From contig JAUZPH010000247.1 in the NCBI GenBank assembly GCA_030706065.1, forward strand, positions 1-5,940: a stretch of DNA of 5,940 nt, read 5' to 3'. The translations under genes and the position numbers were made by a program. The stretch's first letter is position 1, and the number at the start of each line of letters is the position of its first letter. The notes beneath the pieces are model-generated. The model saw nothing but the letters and a program-made list of their open reading frames with translations. It searched no databases and was not told the origin of the DNA. The DNA is from Bacillota bacterium (lineage in GTDB: Bacteria > Bacillota > Clostridia > Clostridiales > Clostridiaceae). Positions 1 to 5,023 of this stretch are shown here, piece after piece.

Positions 1-150
1 CTGTATTTTGTCATTCATCCGCTGCCAATTGCAGTTGCGCAAATGTATAATTGTACCTATTCACTTATGGCTATCTATGATTATTGACATCATTGCCGAC
101 AAAATAACCGACAAAATACCTCCCTTTAATTATATCTCACCAGAGGAATT
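1..150. other. AT-rich intergenic stretch with no supportable gene
   Basis: No convincing coding region is seen on either strand. The only longer plus-strand reading frame (8-199) has no ribosome binding site and runs into the repeat at 166-180, so I treat it as chance. A TTGACA at 84-89 has no acceptable -10 box at 16-18 bases, and a TATAAT at 46-51 has no matching -35 box. On the minus strand an AAAGGGAGG-like sequence near 117-126 precedes a TTG-started frame of only 17 codons, which I do not call a gene. The one structured item is a short tandem repeat at 96-119, listed separately. Whatever gene lies to the left is outside the window. Confidence 0.6.
96..119. repeat. Two-unit tandem direct repeat, 12-base period
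   Basis: The unit CCGACAAAATA occurs at 96-106 and again at 108-118, spaced exactly 12 bases apart. It lies about 50 bases left of the transposase-associated repeat, downstream of a TTGACA sequence. It could be a protein-binding site or a chance slippage duplication; nothing else in the window repeats it. Confidence 0.5.
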
Positions 151-152
151 TC

Positions 153-180
153 AGCTAGACCCCAGGGGACGGTTCTCAAT
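153..180 (+). repeat. Left half copy of the REP-like GGGACGGTTCTC repeat
   Basis: GGGACGGTTCTCAAT at 166-180 is an exact 15-base inverted match to 1398-1412, and a looser direct match to the left arm of the palindrome at 1346-1360. The hexamer AGCTAG precedes it (153-158) just as AGCTAG precedes the right copy (1341-1346), but here 7-8 extra bases (around ACCCCAGG) separate it from the core. No complementary arm follows before the transposase start, so this is a single arm and not a palindrome. It marks the likely left boundary of the transposase-carrying element. The sequence match is direct; the boundary role is inference. Confidence 0.7.
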
Positions 181-181
181 T

Positions 182-267
182 TTAACAACTTTTCTGTAAA
201 TGTTATTTTTTATCAAAAAAATGTCAATAATCTGAGATAAATAAAAAGTGAAAATTGATTTAAAGGA
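182..267 (+). promoter_or_regulatory. Leader of the transposase gene with a weak candidate promoter
   Basis: This is very AT-rich DNA between the left repeat and the transposase start. The best promoter guess is TTAACA (182-187) and TATTTT (204-209) with a 16-base spacer; both boxes are poor, so expression is expected to be low, which fits transposase genes in general. AAAGGA at 262-267 is the only ribosome-binding-like sequence. Its distance of 12 bases to the ATG at 280 is somewhat long, while a GTG at 271 and a TTG at 268 are too close, so start efficiency may be poor. Confidence 0.25.
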
Positions 268-279
268 TTGGTGAAACCT

Positions 280-1212
280 ATGCCAAGAACTGCAAGAAAA
301 AAACATGGAGGAGCTATCTTCCACATCATGGTCAGAAGTATCAGCGAACTGATACTGTTTAAGGATGCCGGTGATAGTGACCGATATCTGAACCTCATTA
401 AAAAATATCAGAAGCTCTATTTGTTTAATGTATACTCTTACTGCCTTATGGGGAATCATGCCCATTTGATAATCGACTGCTGCGGAGCTGACATAAGCAA
501 GATAATGAAGTCCATCAATCAGAGTTATGCTATGTATTACAACATAAAATATAAAAGGCACGGCCACGTCTTTCAGGATAGATTTAAGAGTAAAATTGTT
601 GATAATAATGACTACCTCATTACTTTGTCTGCTTATATACATAATAATCCCAAGGATATAAACAGATATAAGGATGACGTAGCCTCCTACCCATATTCAA
701 GTCTGTCAATATTTCTAGGAACAAGCCAGGACAGATACTATCTACTTAACAGCAAATTTATTTTAGAGCTCTTCAGTAACAATGTTCAAAAAGCCCGAAA
801 GACCTATCTGGAATTACTAAAGCATGCACCTTCCATTGGCGAAGAGATTCATATAGCGGACGATGCTGAGTTTAAAATTGAAGAGAAAAATTACCGAAGT
901 GAAAGAAACTTTGTCTTAAGAGAGGTGCCGTCAACTGACATTAAGGCTTTCATTGAAGATTGCTGTAGTACTTCTTTTAATCCCCTGCTTAAATACAACC
1001 GTAAAAACAACGAAATGAAGGCTGTCTATATTGTTATACTGCGCTGCCTTTGTAATCTATCTATTAAAAACATCGGCTTGATGTTTGAAAATATGACTCC
1101 TTCAAATGTTTGGAGGCTTTCAGAAAAGGGATGTACCTTAATTTGTTCAGACTCACGTTTCAAAAATATTATCACTGACCTGATAGCACTAAAGAAGTCC
1201 CTCACTGCCTAA
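280..1212 (+). CDS. REP-associated (RAYT) Y1/IS200-like HUH transposase
   Basis: This predicted single-strand DNA endonuclease/transposase nicks and rejoins hairpin-forming DNA through a tyrosine. With the start at ATG 280 it is 310 residues and intact. The Y1 domain covers about residues 8-145. GNHAHL (H60, H62) is the HUH metal-binding motif. The segment 80-102 carries the catalytic tyrosine, Y83, Y86 or Y87, before the family-typical RHGHVFQDRF block, and YIHNNP (119-124) is also family-typical. After it comes a roughly 165-residue C-terminal extension whose residues 245-285 resemble the DnaA-like helix-turn-helix seen in Firmicute RAYTs (CNLSIKNIGLMF, then TPSNVWRL). This length distinguishes it from the roughly 150-residue IS200 TnpA. 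TTG 268 or GTG 271 are alternative starts adding 4 or 3 residues; I prefer ATG because the MPRTARK-type N-terminus is typical. It converges on ytoI. Whether it is still active cannot be told. Confidence 0.88.
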   Translation: MPRTARKKHGGAIFHIMVRSISELILFKDAGDSDRYLNLIKKYQKLYLFNVYSYCLMGNHAHLIIDCCGADISKIMKSINQSYAMYYNIKYKRHGHVFQDRFKSKIVDNNDYLITLSAYIHNNPKDINRYKDDVASYPYSSLSIFLGTSQDRYYLLNSKFILELFSNNVQKARKTYLELLKHAPSIGEEIHIADDAEFKIEEKNYRSERNFVLREVPSTDIKAFIEDCCSTSFNPLLKYNRKNNEMKAVYIVILRCLCNLSIKNIGLMFENMTPSNVWRLSEKGCTLICSDSRFKNIITDLIALKKSLTA

Positions 1213-1343
1213 CGCTCCGAAGCTTGTCCTTTTCATCGAATAGTATATCCATTTCAGCATCTTGATCTTTTAAAATCGATATTAATCTCATTTTTTGAAA
1301 TGCCTCACACTTTTCAAATATTTTATTTGAAAAGTGTACAAGC
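1213..1343. other. Spacer between transposase and palindrome; possible coding remnant on minus strand
   Basis: No gene is called here. On the minus strand one frame stays open from the TAG at 1344-1346 down to a TGA at 1202-1204, giving about 46 residues. Its last 29 could start at ATG 1289-1291 and read MRLISILKDQDAEMDI then a charged tail ending RSVRQ. The composition looks protein-like, but there is no ribosome binding site before that ATG and no recognised family. It may be a decayed gene end or chance. The region also contains the AT-rich hairpin at 1307-1337. No uridine-rich terminator tract follows the transposase. Confidence 0.35.
1307..1337. repeat. Perfect 14-base AT-rich inverted repeat (hairpin, 3-base loop)
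   Basis: ACACTTTTCAAATA (1307-1320) and its exact reverse complement (1324-1337) flank the loop TTT. All 14 pairs match. Only 3 of 14 pairs are G-C and no T-run follows on either strand, so it is not a standard intrinsic terminator. It sits 6 bases left of the GC-rich palindrome. Y1 transposases recognise hairpins near element ends, so a subterminal recognition hairpin is one possibility; a dimeric protein-binding site is another. Confidence 0.75.
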
Positions 1344-1414
1344 TAGGGACGGTTCACAAATAACCCCGCAATATCGGCATGCCGATATTGCGGGGTTATT
1401 GAGAACCGTCCCTA
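1344..1414. repeat. 71-base REP-like near-palindrome at the end of ytoI
   Basis: The outer arms TAGGGACGGTTC (1344-1355) and its exact complement (1403-1414) pair over 12 bases. An internal loop follows (ACA at 1356-1358 against GA at 1401-1402), then a perfect 42-base palindrome (1359-1400) centred on GCATGC. As single-stranded DNA or RNA it would form a very stable hairpin with almost no loop. The motif GGGACGGTTCTC is, to my knowledge, frequent between genes in Clostridia near Y1 transposases. In the ytoI mRNA it would form a stem starting at the stop codon, possibly terminating transcription or blocking 3' exonucleases, although no U-tract follows. In the transposase transcript it would lie downstream of the gene. 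Confidence 0.9.
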
Positions 1415-2716
1415 ACGCTTTATCACTCTGGCGGAGAGCATGGATTTGGCAACCTGCTCCCGGTTTTCGTCGTACATGTCGATTTCCACCTTGCAGAAGC
1501 TTCTGCCGATATCAATCACTTTGGCATATATGTGCATGATACTATCTATCTGGACTGGCTTCATGAAGTAATTCATCATGCTGTCTACGGATATATTTAT
1601 ATTATTCTTCTGCCTCAAGGCCACAAGGCCTACCGTGGACAGGAGCATGCCAAGAGAGCTCCAGGAAGCCGTTCCTATGGTATCCAGCATTTGGGGGATT
1701 ACGTTGCCCCAGAAATGTGCCACTCCGTTTTCAATCTCGAAGCGAAAATTTTTCAGTATCAGATCTTCCATGGTATCGCTCACCTGTGGCTGCCTTGACG
1801 CATACTGAAGTGCCTTTATGACATCATGGCGGCTTATTATTCCCACGAGCTTCCTGCCGTCAACAACGGGACATATTTCTATGCCTTCCCAAGCCATTAT
1901 ATGTGCTGCGTAGGCAACTGTTGTTTTAGGCGAAACTGTTATAGGTACCTTGGTCATAAATTTACTCACCGGATCATCTGGACAACTGTCATTATGAATA
2001 TCCTTCAGAGTAACCACCCCTACAACTCTGTTTTCGTCGTCAACCACAGGATATCTCTCATGCCTGGTTTCAGACATGAGGGTCTTCCACTTTCTTATAT
2101 TATCTCCCACATGCAGGCTGATGGGTTCCGCCATCATAACATCCTCAACAAGAATTATCTCCTTCTTGATGAGGCTCTCGGAGATGGCCCTGTTAATCAT
2201 AGTAGCAATGGTAAAGGTATCATAGCTGGAGGATATTATCGGCAGGCATTTCTCATTTGCCAGCTTCTTTATTCTATCGCTGCAGGTGAAGCCTCCGCTT
2301 ATTAAAACAGCAGACTCGTGGTTGAGGGCCAGTTCATGAGCCTCTTCCCTGTTACCTACTATAAGAAGGCAGCCCGGAGAAATATATCTCTGCATGGCAT
2401 CAAGGGTCATGGCACCGATAACAAATTTATTTAGAGTTTTATGAATACCCTCCTTGCCTCCAAGGATTGCACCCTCTACGATATTTACAACCTCTGCGTA
2501 GGTTAGGGCTTCGATGCTCTTTTTCTCCACCTTTTCTATTCTCACTGTCCCAACTCTGGGGATGGTAGATACGATTCCAAGGGTTTCACAGTCCTTTATG
2601 GCCCTGTAGGCTGTTCCTTCGCTGACACCAAGATCCGTGGCAATTCCCCTGACAGAGATTTTATGGCCAACTTCAAGGGATAGAATATGCTTAATTATAT
2701 CCTCATGCTTTGACAT
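1412..2716 (-). CDS. ytoI: YtoI-like regulator: HTH, DRTGG, CBS pair, hotdog domain
   Basis: This 434-residue protein matches the domain order and length of Bacillus subtilis YtoI (about 440 residues). Order: winged/GntR-like helix-turn-helix at about 17-60 (KISVRGIATDLGVSEGTAYR); DRTGG domain at about 72-180, with GGKEGIHKTLNKFVIGAM and the LISGGF segment; two CBS motifs at about 192-245 (RYPVVDDENRVVGVVT) and 253-313 (EICPVVDGRKLVGIISRHD); hotdog/thioesterase-like fold at about 328-434. CBS pairs usually bind adenosyl ligands, so it is probably a ligand-responsive DNA-binding regulator in the cytoplasm; the ligand and targets are unknown and any thioesterase activity is unproven. It starts 11 bases after whiA, with AAGG at 2726-2729 nine bases before the ATG. 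Its stop codon TAG (1412-1414) is the edge of the REP-like palindrome, but the C-terminus is of normal length. Confidence 0.88.
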   Translation of the reverse strand: MSKHEDIIKHILSLEVGHKISVRGIATDLGVSEGTAYRAIKDCETLGIVSTIPRVGTVRIEKVEKKSIEALTYAEVVNIVEGAILGGKEGIHKTLNKFVIGAMTLDAMQRYISPGCLLIVGNREEAHELALNHESAVLISGGFTCSDRIKKLANEKCLPIISSSYDTFTIATMINRAISESLIKKEIILVEDVMMAEPISLHVGDNIRKWKTLMSETRHERYPVVDDENRVVGVVTLKDIHNDSCPDDPVSKFMTKVPITVSPKTTVAYAAHIMAWEGIEICPVVDGRKLVGIISRHDVIKALQYASRQPQVSDTMEDLILKNFRFEIENGVAHFWGNVIPQMLDTIGTASWSSLGMLLSTVGLVALRQKNNINISVDSMMNYFMKPVQIDSIMHIYAKVIDIGRSFCKVEIDMYDENREQVAKSMLSARVIKR

Positions 2717-2727
2717 AATCTTGTACC

Positions 2728-3681
2728 TTACCTTTCTTCTTTTCTTAGCTCATCTGCAATCTTCTCAATCCTTCTCAACCTATGGTTTACACCGGATTTT
2801 CCAACTGGCGGATCAAGCATCTCTCCAAGTTCCTTTAAGGATTCATCCGGATAGTTTACCCTAAGCTCAGCAATATCCCGAAGATTTTTGGGAAGCCTGT
2901 TGAGGCCGATTTCCTTTTGGATAAGTTTTATGCTCTCAACCTGCCTGACTGCTGCGTTAACGGTTTTGCTCAGGTTCGCTGTTTCACAATTGACAAGCCT
3001 GTTGACATTGTTTCGCATCTCTTTCATTATCCTGATATTTTCAAGTTCAAGGAGGGAGCTGTGTGCGCCTATTATATTAAGCAGGTCTACTATCTGTTCT
3101 CCTTCCTTAAGGTATACTACAAAACTGCTCTTTCTTTGAATCACCTTTGAGGTCAGGTCGTAGGTATTTATAAGCCTGCTCAAGGCCTCGGCATATTCCA
3201 GGTCGTGAGTCACAAACTCAAGGTGATAGGTCTTCTCCGGGTTGCTTATGCTTCCGCCTCCCAAAAAACCACCCCTGATATATGCACGTTTCGATTCCTC
3301 GGTTTCAACAAGACTGTCCCTTATGCCATAGTCAAAGGTGATCATACCTTTTTCGTCACCCAGTATGCCAAGTTGAGTGAGCAGCTCCCTTACACCCATA
3401 TCTTCACTGATAACCACCATATAGATGTTGTTCTTTTTCAAAGAGTTGCTCTTCTTGACCATAAGTCGGGTGTGGATATTAAAATGACTCTTCAATATCT
3501 TAAAAAACAATCTGGCAATACCGGCATTTTCTGTTGTTATTCTAAAATTAATCTGTCTGTTGCTTGTAAAGGTCAAAGTACCGCTTACTTTCATGATAGC
3601 TGAAAGCAGAGCAGCAGCTTCAGGCTTTGACAGATTTGTATGTCTGCATACTTCTTCTTTTACTTTTGATGAAAATGACAT
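2728..3681 (-). CDS. whiA: WhiA, sporulation/division DNA-binding protein
   Basis: WhiA is a DNA-binding protein with a degenerate homing-endonuclease fold. In Streptomyces it activates sporulation septation genes with WhiB; in Bacillus it affects division and chromosome segregation. At 317 residues it is full length. The N-terminal domain covers about 1-110 (SFSSKVKEEV is typical); the LAGLIDADG-like domain covers about 130-215, with RGGFLGGGSI (136-145) standing in for the nuclease motif and lacking the catalytic acidic pair, as in the family; the C-terminal HTH covers about 225-310 with LKELGEMLDPPVGKSGVNHRLRRI at its end. The ATG at 3679-3681 is preceded by AGGGAG (3689-3694) at 7 bases, which itself lies in the last codons of yvcK. 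The gene lies one base after the yvcK stop. In Bacillus it is followed by crh; here ytoI follows. Confidence 0.96.
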   Translation of the reverse strand: MSFSSKVKEEVCRHTNLSKPEAAALLSAIMKVSGTLTFTSNRQINFRITTENAGIARLFFKILKSHFNIHTRLMVKKSNSLKKNNIYMVVISEDMGVRELLTQLGILGDEKGMITFDYGIRDSLVETEESKRAYIRGGFLGGGSISNPEKTYHLEFVTHDLEYAEALSRLINTYDLTSKVIQRKSSFVVYLKEGEQIVDLLNIIGAHSSLLELENIRIMKEMRNNVNRLVNCETANLSKTVNAAVRQVESIKLIQKEIGLNRLPKNLRDIAELRVNYPDESLKELGEMLDPPVGKSGVNHRLRRIEKIADELRKEER

Positions 3682-3682
3682 A

Positions 3683-5023
3683 TTATTTCTCCCTGACTTT
3701 CTTATTCTGTTTTAACCTTTCCGACAGGTAGAAGTACTCAATTATCTTCTTTCTGTCAAGGAAAAGCTTCTTCTCCATTATAGTCTCCACAAGTATCGAT
3801 GCCAGTTTCTCGGCATCGTGCCTTATATACCCGTTTTGGACTTTTATAAAATCACCTTCTATAATACCAATGTCCATTTTTTTGAGTTTATTTTCATCTT
3901 TCGCAACAATCTCAGAGCCCTCGGTCCTATAGCGTTCCTCCAGGTCCGGATCCAGTTTCCCGGAATTTACGATGACAAAATCCAATATTTCTCCATGAAT
4001 GTGATCATAGATAGCCTTTACATGATCCGACACGCTGTATCCGTCAGTCTCACCAGGCTGAGTCATTATATTTGATATATATAATTTCAAGGCTCCGGAA
4101 TTCTTCACTTCATGAGCTATGTCCTTGACAAGAAGATTCGGTATTATGCTTGTGTACAGGCTGCCTGGGCCAAAAATTATAGCATCAGCCTCTTCAATGG
4201 CTTTAAGTGCTTCCTCCAGCGGTTTCGCGTTCTCGGGTTCAATGGAAATGTGGTCTATAGGCATGCCTCTTTTAAAGGCTACCTTGGGTATAGCCGATTC
4301 CCCTTGAATGATACTACCATCTTTTAGCCGTGCCTTCAGAATCATATTGTCCAGAGTTACCGGAAGTACCTTTCCAGTAACCGCCAGAACCGAGCTCATT
4401 TTCTGGACAGCTTCCTCAAAATTGGAGGAGATTCCGTCCATGGCAGCAAGAAAAAGGTTACCGAAGCTTTGGTTCTTCAACCTCCCGTCGGTAAACCGGT
4501 ACTGAAGCAGCTCTTCCATAAGAGGCTCGGTATCTGCCAGAGCAAGAATGCAGTTCCTTATATCACCGGGAGGCAGTATCCCCAGATCCTCCCGGAGGTC
4601 ACCGGAACCGCCTCCGTCATCCGCTACCGTAACGATGGCTGTTATATTGGAAGTATAATATTTTAACCCTCTCAACATGGTAGAAAGGCCGGTGCCGCCT
4701 CCGATGACAACAATTTTCGGTCCTTTTACCAGCAGCCTCTTTTCATAAATCAGACTTTCCAGCTTACTAGAATCCAATCTTACATTCAAATATCCCTTGT
4801 TTATAAGTGCTATGATGGATTTCATGCCTTGAGTAATAGATATATAGATAGCAAAGATACCCATCAGATTCAGCATTATCCAAAAGGCCTTGTAGTAGTT
4901 GTTGTATATAAGGCGCTGTACTGCTTCAACTAATCCAAAAAGGATAAAAAGCACCCCCATTATACCGAAAAGAACCCAGCGTTTAACCTTAATACCCGGT
5001 CTAAGCCAGTCTATAACCTTCAT
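3683..5023 (-). CDS. yvcK: YvcK/GlmR (CofD-like) with N-terminal membrane anchor
   Basis: This member of the YvcK/UPF0052 branch of the CofD superfamily is known in Bacillus as GlmR, binds UDP-GlcNAc and is needed on gluconeogenic carbon, linking carbon supply to cell-wall precursors. The core (about 103-425) shows VVIGGGTGLSTMLRGLK, then TVADDGGGSGDLRE (132-145), PPGDIRNC (151-158), FGNLFLAA (187-194), GPGSLYTSIIPNL (275-287) and TQPGETDGYSVSDH (311-324). The total is 446 residues, over 100 more than the soluble Bacillus protein (about 317), because of a leading segment with two hydrophobic helices at about 16-35 and 46-64, followed by a short linker. This should place the core at the inner face of the membrane. 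The start overlaps the rapZ stop as ATGA. AGGGGTGG (5033-5040) is the ribosome binding site, 9 bases upstream, inside the rapZ coding sequence. Confidence 0.95.
   Translation of the reverse strand: MKVIDWLRPGIKVKRWVLFGIMGVLFILFGLVEAVQRLIYNNYYKAFWIMLNLMGIFAIYISITQGMKSIIALINKGYLNVRLDSSKLESLIYEKRLLVKGPKIVVIGGGTGLSTMLRGLKYYTSNITAIVTVADDGGGSGDLREDLGILPPGDIRNCILALADTEPLMEELLQYRFTDGRLKNQSFGNLFLAAMDGISSNFEEAVQKMSSVLAVTGKVLPVTLDNMILKARLKDGSIIQGESAIPKVAFKRGMPIDHISIEPENAKPLEEALKAIEEADAIIFGPGSLYTSIIPNLLVKDIAHEVKNSGALKLYISNIMTQPGETDGYSVSDHVKAIYDHIHGEILDFVIVNSGKLDPDLEERYRTEGSEIVAKDENKLKKMDIGIIEGDFIKVQNGYIRHDAEKLASILVETIMEKKLFLDRKKIIEYFYLSERLKQNKKVREK

Larger units (their letters stand above)
164..1414 (+). 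mobile_element. RAYT-type unit: Y1 transposase bracketed by REP-like repeats
   Basis: A single intact Y1 transposase gene lies between a left repeat arm (166-180) and an inverted matching arm (1398-1412) that is part of a full 71-base near-palindrome. REP-associated tyrosine transposases are known to sit among such palindromes and to act on them in single-stranded form. The DNA here looks more AT-rich than the operon to its right. No tnpB or guide-RNA-like partner is present, so it is not a complete IS605. No target-site duplication is evident, as expected for Y1 enzymes. The boundaries are inferred from the repeats only; the true unit could be larger, or the gene could be immobile and domesticated. 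Confidence 0.5.

Noticed and set aside
103..126. Minus-strand small gene with AAAGGGAGG and a TTG start
   Set aside because: The frame closes after 17 codons and begins in the tandem repeat; there is no supporting evidence beyond the purine run.
8..199. 63-codon plus-strand frame at the left end
   Set aside because: It has no ribosome binding site, no family resemblance, and its 3' part is translated repeat sequence.
151..642. 163-codon minus-strand frame opposite the transposase
   Set aside because: It is antisense to a protein with clear HUH motifs; its residues are low-complexity and unlike any family I know.
1344..1414. Intrinsic terminator for ytoI
   Set aside because: The stem is strong but no T-run follows on the minus strand (GCTTGTACAC), so it is described as a repeat with only a possible termination role.
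164..1414. IS605-type element with TnpB and guide RNA
   Set aside because: No TnpB coding sequence or partial RuvC-like frame is present; only the transposase is found.
1208..1419. Nine-base direct repeat CCTAACGCT at 1208-1216 and 1411-1419, as a possible duplication
   Set aside because: Nine-base coincidences are expected many times in a window of this size, and Y1 transposases do not make target duplications.
1826..2305. 159-codon plus-strand frame inside ytoI
   Set aside because: It is a shadow of the well-supported CBS/DRTGG coding sequence on the other strand.
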